Shown: positions 1-7,998, counted from the stretch's first letter. The stretch: DNA of 64,000 nucleotides from Pseudoruegeria sp. SHC-113 (GCF_025376885.1 NZ_JAHUBR010000001.1:930001-994000); one strand, 5' to 3'. Made by a program: numbers and translations. The notes: a model not told the origin generated them from the letters alone.

Positions 1-1
1 C

Positions 2-256
2 TACATGGAAGCCACGGTGCCGGGCCTCTCGTCCAACCCGGCGCTCTTCACAGCGATCAACAAGGACACCGCCGAGCTGCACCACGAACTGGTGCCCTTC
101 GATGCCGATCTCGCGCAGCGCATGTCGGATCGCGCGGTGCGGATCCTGCGAGCGACGGACGCGGGCGAGTTGCTGCCGCGCGTGGCCCGGAACCGCGATT
201 TCTTCGAGTGCCGCTTCTGCCCCTGGGCCGAGCGCTGCTGGAGCCTGACGCGATGA
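2..256 (+). CDS. Phage PD-(D/E)XK-type nuclease, C-terminal fragment at window edge
   Basis: The frame is open from the first base, so this is the last ~84 codons of a gene starting outside the window. The end contains closely spaced cysteines (CRFC, then ERC seven residues on), the pattern seen at the C-terminus of phage RecB/AddB-like PD-(D/E)XK nucleases that carry an iron-sulfur cluster. The catalytic core is not visible, so the family call rests on the cysteine tail and on position upstream of a primase-helicase. The stop codon overlaps the next start (ATGA), so the two genes are translationally coupled. Confidence 0.5.
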   Translation, partial: YMEATVPGLSSNPALFTAINKDTAELHHELVPFDADLAQRMSDRAVRILRATDAGELLPRVARNRDFFECRFCPWAERCWSLTR

Positions 257-2619
257 GCGACGCCCCCAAAGACCCGCCCGAACCACCCCAGGACACCGAC
301 ATGCGCGATGACCACACGGCCGACCAGTCCGAGGCCAACCTCGTCCATTTCAACCCCTGGCGCGATTTCAACGACGCCGCACCCATGCTCGACCCGTTCG
401 GCGACGAGCCGGATCCCGAGCAGATCGCCTCCTTCATGGAGGTGGTCTTCGGCTACTGCGACGGGCTGGTCCCGGTGCGCAGCTTCATCGACAAAGGACA
501 GGGGATCGACGGCCGGCCGCACAACATCTGGATCGCCGCCGACGCGACGGCGCCGGAGAAGATGGCGACCTTCGCCAACTGGGCCGCGCGCGAAGGCGCG
601 GCGGTCTATGTGATCCCCGGCACGGTCGCGGAAACCGGCCAGGCCAAGGCCGCCGACGTGGCGCAGATGCAGGCCGTCGTCGTCGACATCGACAGCGGCG
701 ACATCGCCTCCAAGCGCGCCCATCTGGAGCGCCATCTCGGCCCGCCCACAATGGTCGTCGAAAGCGGCGGCATCACGCCCGAGGGCCAGCGGAAAGCGCA
801 CGTCTGGTGGAAGCTCACCGAGCCCGCCGAGGGCGATGACATCCGGCGCCTTTGCCGTCTGCGTGGCGACATTGCCGCCAAGGTCGGAGGCGACATGCAT
901 TTCCGCTCGGCGCATCAGCCGATCCGGGTGGCGGGCTCGGTCTATTACAAGAACGGCCTCAAGACGTTGGTGCGGATCGTCGAATTGAATGCTGGCCTCG
1001 AGCGCGATCTCGACGAGTTCGCCGAGGCCGTGGCCGACATGCCGCCCGCGCCGGGCGTGAACCTCACGCCGGACTTTGCCACAGCCGACAAGCCCGCCGT
1101 GGACGACGTTCTGGTCACCCCGGTGCGCGAGGGCGGCTCCGACGACTGGTCGCGCTTCGAAGGCGCCTCCGCCGCCATCGGCTACTTCATCCGGCTGGTC
1201 CACGAGGGGCGCCTCTCGAAGAACGAGGGCTGGGAGGCGATCTGCGGCTACAACGCCGCCATGCTGCGCCCCCAGTGGCCGGTGGACCGGCTCAAGCGCG
1301 AATCCGAACGCCTCTGGGCGCGCCATGTCGAGCGCCACGGCCCGCCGCTCGTCCGGCTCGACAGCGCCGCCCCGGTGCCCGACGAGATGCCCAGCTTCAC
1401 GCTCGGGCAGCTGCTAGACGACCAGAGCCCGATGCCCGCCGATCTGATCGGCCCCCGGGTGCTGACGCCGGGCGGCCTCCTGGTGCTCGGCGGCGCGCCC
1501 AAGGTGGGCAAAAGCGATCTGCTAATCTCCTGGCTCGTGCACATGGCCGCCGGGGTGCCATTTCTGGGCTTCACCCCGCCACGGCCCTTGCGGATCTTCT
1601 ACCTGCAGGCGGAGATCCAGTATCACTACCTGCGCGAGCGCATGCAGCAGATCGGCCTGCCAGCGGAGCTGATCGCCGCGGCGCGCGACAACCTGGTCGT
1701 CACCCCGAAGCTGAAGATGCTGCTTGATGCCGAGGGCAGCGCCCGCCTGGCCGCCGCGATCCGGGCCGCGTTCCCCGACGCGCCCCTCGACATCCTCTGC
1801 ATCGACCCGATCCGTAACCTCTTCGACGGCGGGCCCGATGGCGGCGGCGAGAACGACAACGCCGCGATGATGTTCTTCCTCAAGGACCGCGTCGAGGTGC
1901 TTCGCGACCACGTCAATCCCGACTGCGGCGTGATCCTCGTCCACCACACCAAGAAGCTCTCCAAGAACCAGGTGAAGGAGGATCCATTCCTCGCGCTGTC
2001 CGGCGCCAGCGCGCTCAGGGGTTTCTACACGACGGGTCTGATCCTGCACCGGCCGGACGAAGACGCCAGCGAACGCCGGTTGGAAATCGAACTCAGGAAC
2101 GGCCCCGCGCTGCCTGCCAAACTCGTCGACAAGGTCAAAGGGGCGTGGGTCGAGGTCAACCCGATGAACGAACGCCTGGTGCGCGCCGAACAGGGCGCGA
2201 AGTTCGATGCCGAGCGCGTTCGGAAACAAGACGTGATCCTTGCCCTGTTGCTCGACGAGGCGGTCGAGGGGCGGCTTTACACCTCCACCCAGTTCGGGGC
2301 GGCCTTCGAGAACCAGCACGGGCTGGGCAGTCAGTACACCATCCGCGACCGGCTGAGCGTGCTGGCGACCAAGGGCTTCGTGAAGTTCCGTCGCGATCTG
2401 GCCGAACATGGCTACCCCGCCACGCGATCGCACTTCGGCTACCTTTGCGTCGAGGGCATGCGCTTCGGCCGCGACCCGGTGGTCGATGACGAGACCGGGG
2501 AGGTCCTGGCGGAGGGCGAACCGGTCCTGCCAACCCACTTCAAATGTCCCCATTCCGGACGTGCCAGGGAGGTCGAGAACCCCGCCGTCTGGCTCTATCC
2601 GGAGGGGCTCGATGAGTGA
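253..2619 (+). CDS. Phage primase-helicase (PrimPol domain plus RepA-like AAA/RecA ATPase)
   Basis: This 788-residue protein probably initiates phage DNA replication. The N-terminal half looks like an archaeo-eukaryotic primase/PrimPol domain: a VVDIDSGD motif with D145 and D147 as likely metal ligands, followed by a His-containing strand (HVWWKL). The C-terminal half is a RecA-fold ATPase like RepA hexameric helicases, with Walker A GAPKVGKS (about 414-421) and Walker B ending in the Asp of ILCID (about 518). A winged-helix-like tail follows. I chose the ATG at 253 because it overlaps the upstream TGA; an in-frame GTG/CTG-type start further up lies inside that gene. A cluster of palindromes directly downstream could be the origin it acts on. 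Confidence 0.8.
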   Translation: MSDAPKDPPEPPQDTDMRDDHTADQSEANLVHFNPWRDFNDAAPMLDPFGDEPDPEQIASFMEVVFGYCDGLVPVRSFIDKGQGIDGRPHNIWIAADATAPEKMATFANWAAREGAAVYVIPGTVAETGQAKAADVAQMQAVVVDIDSGDIASKRAHLERHLGPPTMVVESGGITPEGQRKAHVWWKLTEPAEGDDIRRLCRLRGDIAAKVGGDMHFRSAHQPIRVAGSVYYKNGLKTLVRIVELNAGLERDLDEFAEAVADMPPAPGVNLTPDFATADKPAVDDVLVTPVREGGSDDWSRFEGASAAIGYFIRLVHEGRLSKNEGWEAICGYNAAMLRPQWPVDRLKRESERLWARHVERHGPPLVRLDSAAPVPDEMPSFTLGQLLDDQSPMPADLIGPRVLTPGGLLVLGGAPKVGKSDLLISWLVHMAAGVPFLGFTPPRPLRIFYLQAEIQYHYLRERMQQIGLPAELIAAARDNLVVTPKLKMLLDAEGSARLAAAIRAAFPDAPLDILCIDPIRNLFDGGPDGGGENDNAAMMFFLKDRVEVLRDHVNPDCGVILVHHTKKLSKNQVKEDPFLALSGASALRGFYTTGLILHRPDEDASERRLEIELRNGPALPAKLVDKVKGAWVEVNPMNERLVRAEQGAKFDAERVRKQDVILALLLDEAVEGRLYTSTQFGAAFENQHGLGSQYTIRDRLSVLATKGFVKFRRDLAEHGYPATRSHFGYLCVEGMRFGRDPVVDDETGEVLAEGEPVLPTHFKCPHSGRAREVENPAVWLYPEGLDE

Positions 2620-2628
2620 CTTCGTCAT

Positions 2629-2731
2629 ATGACAAAGGCCTTTGTCATCCTCATGCCTTTGTCATGAATCCAATGAAATCAACGACTTGGCGATGACGAT
2701 GACAAAGGCCTCTGTCATGCCCCTTTGTCAT
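2629..2731. repeat. Palindromic repeat cluster, candidate origin or operator
   Basis: A perfect 20-bp palindrome, ATGACAAAGGCCTTTGTCAT, occupies 2629-2648. A one-mismatch copy (CTCT in place of CTTT) is at 2699-2718. Half-sites GCCTTTGTCAT at 2655-2665 and CCTTTGTCAT at 2722-2731 complete the set, giving four elements in about 100 bp. The cluster follows the primase-helicase gene directly. Iterated palindromes beside a replication initiator suggest an origin (iterons); an operator for an early-gene repressor is the alternative. Confidence 0.7.
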
Positions 2732-2800
2732 CCAAAACGGGAGAAAGCAACGTGAAAACAGATACTTGTCAGGATCGGATGAGGAAGAGTGGGAACCCCT

Positions 2801-2855
2801 ATACTACGTATGAGGGGGGCGACCTCCAGTCCGCCCCCTCATACGACGGTAGTAT
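2801..2855. repeat. Long inverted repeat (hairpin) upstream of a small phage gene
   Basis: Two nested complementary arms are visible: ATACTAC at 2801-2807 pairs with GTAGTAT at 2849-2855, and GTATGAGGGGGGCG at 2808-2821 pairs with CGCCCCCTCATAC at 2832-2844 with one bulged G. The loop is about 10 nt. The arms are nearly contiguous on the left, with a four-base bulge on the right. It lies between the palindrome cluster and the next well-supported start codon. Confidence 0.65.
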
Positions 2856-2901
2856 CCGCGCGACAGGCCATCGCCAGCCCACCTCTCATGGCGGCAAGCA
2901 C

Positions 2902-3234
2902 ATGCCCACAAAGAGAAATCAGCGGGTCATCCGCAAGATCGATTTTCGAGTGCTGCCCGCCCCGGGCACGGTGCTGATGCATGAAGGCCAGCGATACGTG
3001 ATGGTCGGGTCGGATCTGCACGTCAGCCGCGACGGAAAGACCGTTCCGATCATCCTCTGGCAAAGTTACTGCGCCGAGTGTGGAACGCCATTCCAATGTT
3101 CAAGCGGCCTCAAGTCCGGGTCGTTGAACCGGCGCTGCCCTGTCCACCATGCGCCCGGCAAGGCCGTCTCCGGCTCGGGGCGCAAGCGGGTGTCGCGGCA
3201 TCTGCGCAAACACGGCAGGCGCAAGAAACCCTGA
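2902..3234 (+). CDS. Small basic phage protein with possible zinc ribbon
   Basis: A 110-residue protein rich in Arg and Lys, with cysteines at about 57, 60, 66 and 79 and histidines at 82-83 that could bind zinc. The C-terminus is a strongly basic tail, so nucleic acid binding is likely. I do not recognise a named family. The frame stays open upstream, to a GTG at 2752 that has a fair GGGAGA ribosome site, but that extension runs through the 2801-2855 hairpin and is low in complexity, so the ATG at 2902 is preferred. The start remains uncertain. Confidence 0.5.
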   Translation: MPTKRNQRVIRKIDFRVLPAPGTVLMHEGQRYVMVGSDLHVSRDGKTVPIILWQSYCAECGTPFQCSSGLKSGSLNRRCPVHHAPGKAVSGSGRKRVSRHLRKHGRRKKP

Positions 3235-3244
3235 ACCGAAATCC

Positions 3245-3286
3245 GACGACGGCGGCCGGTACCGCCAAGCATCAACCGCCGTCGTC
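3245..3286 (+). terminator. Hairpin, possible terminator before the RuvC-like gene
   Basis: GACGACGGCGG at 3245-3255 is a perfect 11-bp inverted repeat of CCGCCGTCGTC at 3276-3286, with a 20-nt loop. It falls in the short gap after the small basic protein gene. There is no clear T tract, so it may attenuate rather than terminate. Confidence 0.45.
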
Positions 3287-3322
3287 TTCCACCCGAGCAG
3301 CCACCAGAAAAGGAGACCACCC

Positions 3323-3844
3323 ATGGCTGATACGACTCTGTCCGGCGACGTGCCGGGCGCAACCCTGAATCCGCCCTCACGCACGATCCTTGCCCTCGAT
3401 CTGGGCACCACGACCGGCTGGGCCTTGCGCGGCCATGACGGTCTGATCACCACCGGCACGGTCAGCTTCCGCCCCGGCCGCTTCGACGGCGGCGGCATGC
3501 GCTATCTGCGCTTCACCAACTGGTTGACCGAGATCGATCGGCTCTCGGGGCCGGTGGAAGCGATCTGGTTCGAGGAAGTCCGCCGCCATGCGGGCACCGA
3601 CGCGGCCCATGTCTACGGCGGGCTCATGGCCACGCTGACCGCATGGGCCGAGTTGCGTGGCGTGCCTTACGAGGGCGTGCCCGTCGGCACCATCAAGCGT
3701 CACGTCACCGGCAAGGGCAATGCGCCCAAGCACGCCATGATCGAGGCGGCTTGTGCGCGGGGCTTCAGCCCGGCAGACGACAACGAGGCCGACGCCATCG
3801 CGATCCTGCTTTGGGCGATCGAAACCAAGGGAGGGCTGGCATGA
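3323..3844 (+). CDS. RuvC-like Holliday junction resolvase
   Basis: A 173-residue RNase H-fold endonuclease expected to cut four-way DNA junctions during phage replication and packaging. The acidic residues expected of the family are visible: Asp26 in LALDLGTTTG, a Glu at 84-85 in IWFEEV, and a C-terminal pair around D152/D157 in DDNEADAIAI. The length matches RuvC/YqgF-type phage resolvases. The ATG at 3323 follows an AGGAG ribosome site at good spacing. The stop overlaps the next start by 4 nt. The family is clear, but I cannot say which junction substrate is preferred. Confidence 0.8.
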   Translation: MADTTLSGDVPGATLNPPSRTILALDLGTTTGWALRGHDGLITTGTVSFRPGRFDGGGMRYLRFTNWLTEIDRLSGPVEAIWFEEVRRHAGTDAAHVYGGLMATLTAWAELRGVPYEGVPVGTIKRHVTGKGNAPKHAMIEAACARGFSPADDNEADAIAILLWAIETKGGLA

Positions 3845-4047
3845 AGGCGATGAGGTTCACCCCACCGGGCTATGGCGGGCAGCGACGCGACCCCGACGAG
3901 GTCAAGCGCGACGGCTGGCGGGAGCAAGGCTTGCTGGCAGTTTCCCTTGACGACCAACGGCTTACTTGGCCTGAGCGTGAACTGGTGCGGCAACTCGGCG
4001 AGCGTCTCTACGGCGCGCGCCTCGACAAGACGGAGGACAAACGATGA
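3841..4047 (+). CDS. Small hypothetical phage protein
   Basis: A 68-residue protein, charged and without membrane segments or recognisable motif. It starts at an ATG that overlaps the resolvase stop and itself overlaps the next gene by 4 nt, so it sits in a translationally coupled run of early genes. Conservation of this coupling is the best evidence that it is real. No function can be assigned. Confidence 0.55.
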   Translation: MKAMRFTPPGYGGQRRDPDEVKRDGWREQGLLAVSLDDQRLTWPERELVRQLGERLYGARLDKTEDKR

Positions 4048-4472
4048 CCCATTGGACACCCGCCCTCGTGGAGGAACGGCTCGCGGAAGCGGCCCTGATC
4101 CTGCGACGGCTCCCGGACCCGCGCCGGCGTGGCTATTTCTCGACCTGGCCCGAGATCGTCCACAGCTTCGCCGACAAGGTGGGCCAGGAGCCGAAACAGA
4201 TGCGCGTGCTGCCCTCGCCGCAGGCGATCAGCCGGATGGAGGAGACGCTGACCTGGACCGGCTGCCTCGAACCCATCGACGGCAAGATCGTCTGGATGAA
4301 GGCACATGGCGAGCGCTGGAAGGAGATCTGCTACGCGGCGGGCCTGCAACGCGCGGCGGCCCATCAGCACTGGGCCTATGGGCTTTCGGTCATCGCGCTC
4401 ACCTTGAACCGGCAACCGGTCAACCGACAGCTTTCCAAGCGCAAGCTGATCCGCCTCGCACGCGGCGCGTAG
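4044..4472 (+). CDS. DUF6362-like phage protein
   Basis: A 142-residue protein with an early motif LRRLPDP..RGYFSTWPEIV that I associate from memory with the DUF6362 family, common in the early region of alphaproteobacterial prophages. The C-terminal half looks helical and basic, with a possible helix-turn-helix (WKEICYAAGLQRAAAHQHW), which suggests DNA binding. It is the last gene of the coupled early run and is followed by a gap of about 400 bp. The function is unknown; the family number would need an HMM check. Confidence 0.55.
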   Translation: MTHWTPALVEERLAEAALILRRLPDPRRRGYFSTWPEIVHSFADKVGQEPKQMRVLPSPQAISRMEETLTWTGCLEPIDGKIVWMKAHGERWKEICYAAGLQRAAAHQHWAYGLSVIALTLNRQPVNRQLSKRKLIRLARGA

Positions 4473-4478
4473 CGGATG

Positions 4479-4503
4479 GAAAATTGTCTGGCAGACAGTT
4501 TTC
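4479..4503. promoter_or_regulatory. Operator-like palindrome after the early gene run
   Basis: GAAAATTGTCT at 4479-4489 and AGACAGTTTTC at 4493-4503 form an inverted repeat with a single mismatch and a 3-nt spacer. The size and symmetry suit a dimeric regulator binding site. The regulator is not identifiable in the window. Confidence 0.45.
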
Positions 4504-4783
4504 GATGAGACAAAAACGGCTCTTCCGGGGTAGAAATCAGGTATCCTCGGGAGAGGCGCGCGCGGGACGGCCCGGGCTGCTGGCTTCCGAGAGTCCATCG
4601 AAGGGTCCAGCCGGGCCAATTCGCTAACCCTTTGAATTCTTGGTTCCTTCTGGGCCAAATACGTATGCTGGCGGGCTTGGCGCGCAATATCGCCAGCGAC
4701 AGAGCCGAATTTTTGGGAAGCCACCCGGAATCCGGACCAACCCCCGACGCCGAAAAATCGTCGTAACATCAAATACATGACCG

Positions 4784-4842
4784 GCCACGCGGGGTGGATA
4801 CCCCGTGGATGCCGGAGTCCAGCGCGCAAGCCGATGGACTCC
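4784..4842 (+). repeat. Tandem hairpins in the methyltransferase leader
   Basis: The first hairpin (about 4784-4807) pairs GGGGT with ACCCC inside CCAC/GTGG flanks. The second pairs GGAGTCCA at 4814-4821 with TGGACTCC at 4835-4842 around a 13-nt loop. Both lie within 100 nt upstream of the ATG at 4882 and could control its translation or transcription. Confidence 0.45.
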
Positions 4843-4881
4843 GCCGCGCCGGAATCCACCACCACTCACGGAACATCGCCC

Positions 4882-6216
4882 ATGACGCTGAGCTTCGCCC
4901 CCGAGCGGATCGAAACCTGGCCGCTGGCCAAGCTCCAGCCCTACGCGAAGAACGCGAAGGTGCACGGGGCCGACCAGGTGGCGAAGATCGCCGCCAGCAT
5001 GGCCGAGTTCGGCTGGACCGTGCCGTGCCTCGTCGGCGAGGACGGCGAGCTGATCGCGGGCCATGGCCGGGTGCTGGCCGCCACGCAGCTCGGCCTGACC
5101 GAGGCGCCAGTCATCGTGCTCGGCCACCTGACCGAGGCGCAGCGTCGGGCCTACCGCATCGCGGACAACAAGCTGACAGAACTCGCCGACTGGAACGAAG
5201 CCGTTCTTTCGGCGGAACTGCGGGACTTGCTGGCCGACGACTACGACCTGTCTTTGGTTGGCTTCTCGGACGGTGAACTCGACAAACTGCTTGCGTTCGA
5301 TCCGGACGGGGACGGTGAAGAAGAAGTTGGCGCTGGGGGCTCCGTGCCGCCGGTGACCATCCCCGAACCGCCCCGCAACCCGGTGTCGCGGACGGGCGAC
5401 CTGTGGATCCTTGGTGATCACCGCCTGCTCTGCGGGGACAGCACGAACCACGAAGACGTCCGCCGCCTGATGAACGGCGAGCGCGCGGTGCTGTTCGCCA
5501 CCGACCCGCCGTATCTCGTCGACTACGACGGCTCGAACCACCCGACACGGAACAAGGACTGGTCGGCGTCCTACGGCACGACCTGGGACGACAGTTCGCA
5601 GGGCGCGGACCTCTACGACGGCTTCATCGCCGCGGCGGTCGCCGAGGCAATCACAGAGGACGCCGCCTGGTACTGCTGGCACGCCTCCCGCCGTCAGGCG
5701 ATGCTGGAAGCCTGTTGGGAAAAAGCCGGGGCCTTCGTCCACCAGCAGATCATCTGGGTGAAGGACCGCGGGGTGCTCACCCGGTCGCATTACCTCTGGA
5801 AGCACGAGCCCTGTTTCATGGGCTGGCGCCGTCCGAACCGGCCTCCGAAGGTCGCCGAGCAGACGCTGCCCTCGACATGGGAGATGCCTTCCTTCGCGAA
5901 GGACGAGCGCCCGGACCACCCGACCCCGAAACCGCTCGACGCCTTCGGGATCCCGATGCGCCAGCATGTGGCTCGCGGCGGGCTTTGCTACGAGCCGTTC
6001 TCGGGCTCCGGCTCACAGATCATGGCGGGCGAGGCCAACGGCCGCCGCGTCTTCGCGATGGAGATCAGCCCGGCCTATGTCGACGTCGCGGTCGAGCGTT
6101 GGCAGGCCGACTCCGGCAAGAATGCGAACCTCGACGGCGACGGCAGGACCTTCGCCGAGGTAAAAGCGGAGCGGCTGGGCGAAACCGCCACCACTGGGGC
6201 CGATGCCGCCGCCTGA
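4882..6216 (+). CDS. ParB-domain/DNA methyltransferase fusion
   Basis: A 444-residue protein with two parts. The N-terminal ~110 residues form a ParB/sulfiredoxin-like domain, recognisable by the LKPYARNAK-like opening and the stretch LIAGHGRVLAA. The rest is an amino-methyltransferase with DPPY (208-211) ahead of the AdoMet-binding FSGSG (about 373-377), the order of beta-class N6-adenine or N4-cytosine enzymes. Phages use such enzymes to modify their DNA against host restriction. The ATG at 4882 was chosen because the domain begins directly after it; an upstream in-frame start at 4777 would read through the leader hairpins. It overlaps the next gene by one base. Confidence 0.8.
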   Translation: MTLSFAPERIETWPLAKLQPYAKNAKVHGADQVAKIAASMAEFGWTVPCLVGEDGELIAGHGRVLAATQLGLTEAPVIVLGHLTEAQRRAYRIADNKLTELADWNEAVLSAELRDLLADDYDLSLVGFSDGELDKLLAFDPDGDGEEEVGAGGSVPPVTIPEPPRNPVSRTGDLWILGDHRLLCGDSTNHEDVRRLMNGERAVLFATDPPYLVDYDGSNHPTRNKDWSASYGTTWDDSSQGADLYDGFIAAAVAEAITEDAAWYCWHASRRQAMLEACWEKAGAFVHQQIIWVKDRGVLTRSHYLWKHEPCFMGWRRPNRPPKVAEQTLPSTWEMPSFAKDERPDHPTPKPLDAFGIPMRQHVARGGLCYEPFSGSGSQIMAGEANGRRVFAMEISPAYVDVAVERWQADSGKNANLDGDGRTFAEVKAERLGETATTGADAAA

Positions 6217-7196
6217 TGGCCGTCTACTACAACGATGCCGATCCTGCGGCCTGCGCATGGCTGCGGGAGCTGATTGCGGCCAAGCTGCTGCCGGCCGGCG
6301 ATGTGGACGAGCGCTCTATCCTCGAGGTGGAGCCCGCCGACCTGCGCGGCTTCGCGCAATGCCATTTCTTCGCCGGGATCGGCGGCTGGCCCTACGCGCT
6401 GCGCCTCGCGGGCGTCGCGGAGGAGCTGTCCGTCTGGACCGGATCGCCGCCCTGCCAGCCCTTCAGCCAGGCCGGGCAACGCAAGGGACAGGACGATGAC
6501 CGCCATCTCGCCCCGGCATTCCTGCGCCTCGTCACCGCCTGCCGACCGGAGCTCGTCTTCGGCGAGCAGGTCGCAAGCGCGGCGGTGCTCGGAAGGGTTG
6601 GCGGCGCGGCTCGAACGGCGGCTGAAGGCAAGGCTGGCTGGGCGTGGTTCGACGCTCTGGCGGCTGACCTGGAAGCGGCATCTTACGCCGTCGCAGCGGC
6701 CGATCTGCCGGCTGCGGGCATCGGCGCGCCGCACATCCGCCAGCGGCTGTTCTTCGGCGCTGTCGCCTTGGGGTCCGGCGGGATGGGCGACAGCCTCGGC
6801 GCGGGATTTCAAGGACGGATCGGAATGCCGGTCCGTCCCGATCAACGCGCTGCTGGGCCGGCAGGTCTGGCTCGCGGGCTGGCCGACGGCGATGGCGGGC
6901 TCGCCCGCGACGGCAGCGTACAACGCGGCGGGCAACACGGATGCAAGCCGCAGGACGGTGAAGCTGGTGGACTGGTCGACGGCGCCGACCCCGCCGGGAC
7001 CCGTGCGACGGACGGCGTCTGGCGAGATCCGGACTGGCTCCTCTGCCGCGATGGCCGCTGGCGGCCCGTTGAGCCCGGAACATTCCCGTTGGCTGATGGG
7101 ATACCCGGCCGCATGGGGCTCTTGCGGGGCTACGGCAATGCGATCGTGCCGCCGCTCGCGGCGGAATTCGTGACGGCGTTTCTGGAGTGCCTGTAA
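6216..7196 (+). CDS. DNA (cytosine-5) methyltransferase, with an unusual dual-frame C-terminal half
   Basis: A 326-residue C5-cytosine methylase of phage type. Visible motifs are FFAGIGGW (motif I, about residue 50), the catalytic PCQ (Cys80, motif IV), an EQV variant of ENV (motif VI) and QRLFF (from about 176, motif VIII). It starts at the ATG overlapping the previous TGA. Oddly, from about 6600 to 7150 the +1 frame also reads like a known phage methylase C-terminus (for example STLWRLTWK and HSRWLMGYP), while the annotated frame ends in the equally typical WRPVEPGTFPLADGIP and YGNAIV. Either overprinting or an old double frameshift would explain this. Confidence 0.75.
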   Translation: MAVYYNDADPAACAWLRELIAAKLLPAGDVDERSILEVEPADLRGFAQCHFFAGIGGWPYALRLAGVAEELSVWTGSPPCQPFSQAGQRKGQDDDRHLAPAFLRLVTACRPELVFGEQVASAAVLGRVGGAARTAAEGKAGWAWFDALAADLEAASYAVAAADLPAAGIGAPHIRQRLFFGAVALGSGGMGDSLGAGFQGRIGMPVRPDQRAAGPAGLARGLADGDGGLARDGSVQRGGQHGCKPQDGEAGGLVDGADPAGTRATDGVWRDPDWLLCRDGRWRPVEPGTFPLADGIPGRMGLLRGYGNAIVPPLAAEFVTAFLECL

Positions 7197-7420
7197 TGAA
7201 GCAGAGCCGGATCATGTCCATGGTCGAGGCGGCAACGAACGTCGTCGTCGGCTACGTTTTGGCCATCGCCACGCAGATCGTGGTGTTCCCGTGGTTCGGG
7301 ATCGAGACGGGTCTCGCGGAGCATCTGACCATCGGTCTTGCCTTCGTCGGCGTCTCGTTGGTGCGGTCCTTCGCCCTGCGTCGCCTGTTCGAGGCGATCC
7401 GAATCCGGGGCACGCAATGA
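7196..7420 (+). CDS. DUF7220-like small membrane protein
   Basis: A 74-residue protein whose start overlaps the methylase stop (TAATG). It has two hydrophobic segments, about residues 11-31 and 41-60, and ends in a basic RRLFEAIRIR tail. From memory this matches DUF7220 phage proteins. The function is unknown; a membrane protein co-transcribed with a methyltransferase could take part in entry exclusion, but that is only a guess. Confidence 0.6.
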   Translation: MKQSRIMSMVEAATNVVVGYVLAIATQIVVFPWFGIETGLAEHLTIGLAFVGVSLVRSFALRRLFEAIRIRGTQ

Positions 7421-7473
7421 AGAACCACCGCCCGACATTGGGCGGCGGTAGCAAGATCTAGAGGTGAGGGGCG

Positions 7474-7998
7474 TCAGTCGCGGGCGATGCGATAGACTCG
7501 TCCGCGCTGTTCGTCCTTCTCTGAGGTAACCGTCAGCCCGAGCTTCTTCTTCAGCGCGCCGGACATGGCACCTCGAATCGTGTGCGACCGCCACTGAAGC
7601 GCCGTGGCGATCTCGCCGATGGTGGCACCGCCCTCGGCGCGGAGCATCTCGATCAGCTTCGCCTGCTTCGTACCCGTGCGCGGTTTGCGAGTCTTGTGCG
7701 CGGGGGTGGTGTGCGTTTGCTCCGGCTCGATGCCGATGGCCGCGAGACCCGCGTCGGTGACGTGCAGGAGGATGGCGCAACCGTCTTCGTCGTTGCGCCA
7801 GATGCGGTTCAGCGCGGGATCGGCCTTCGCAAGCTGGTCCGTCACCGTCTCGGCGATCAGCCCGCGCTTCAGTAGCGAGCCGATCACTTTCTGCGCGGCA
7901 CCTCCGCGCAAGCTGCCGGGCAGCGGCAGGACGTTGCGGTCGTCGCGCTGCGCGGCGGCGCCGAGGATCACGAGCTGGGTGTCGGAAAGTCTTGTCAT
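7474..7998 (-). CDS. DUF3489 domain protein
   Basis: A 174-residue protein on the opposite strand from its phage neighbours. The C-terminal ~75 residues (TKQAKLIEMLRAEGGATIGEIATALQWRSHTIRG..) look like DUF3489, a winged-helix-like domain of unknown function that is common in alphaproteobacterial prophages. The N-terminal part resembles a second helical DNA-binding unit. A GGAGA ribosome site precedes the start. Together with the next minus-strand gene it forms a small reversed block between early and late genes, a usual place for regulators. Confidence 0.65.
   Translation of the reverse strand: MTRLSDTQLVILGAAAQRDDRNVLPLPGSLRGGAAQKVIGSLLKRGLIAETVTDQLAKADPALNRIWRNDEDGCAILLHVTDAGLAAIGIEPEQTHTTPAHKTRKPRTGTKQAKLIEMLRAEGGATIGEIATALQWRSHTIRGAMSGALKKKLGLTVTSEKDEQRGRVYRIARD

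Larger units (their letters stand above)
4473..4881. other. Gap of about 400 bp with several inverted repeats
   Basis: No convincing gene is seen here, although weak open frames cross it. It holds a near-perfect operator-like palindrome at 4479-4503 and two tandem hairpins at 4784-4842 just before the methyltransferase start. The stretch 4580-4780 between them shows no structure I can defend. It probably carries the promoter and leader of the methyltransferase genes. Confidence 0.5.

Noticed and set aside
208-252. Upstream start for the primase-helicase gene
   Set aside because: It lies inside the preceding nuclease gene; the ATG at 253 overlaps that gene's stop in the usual coupled way.
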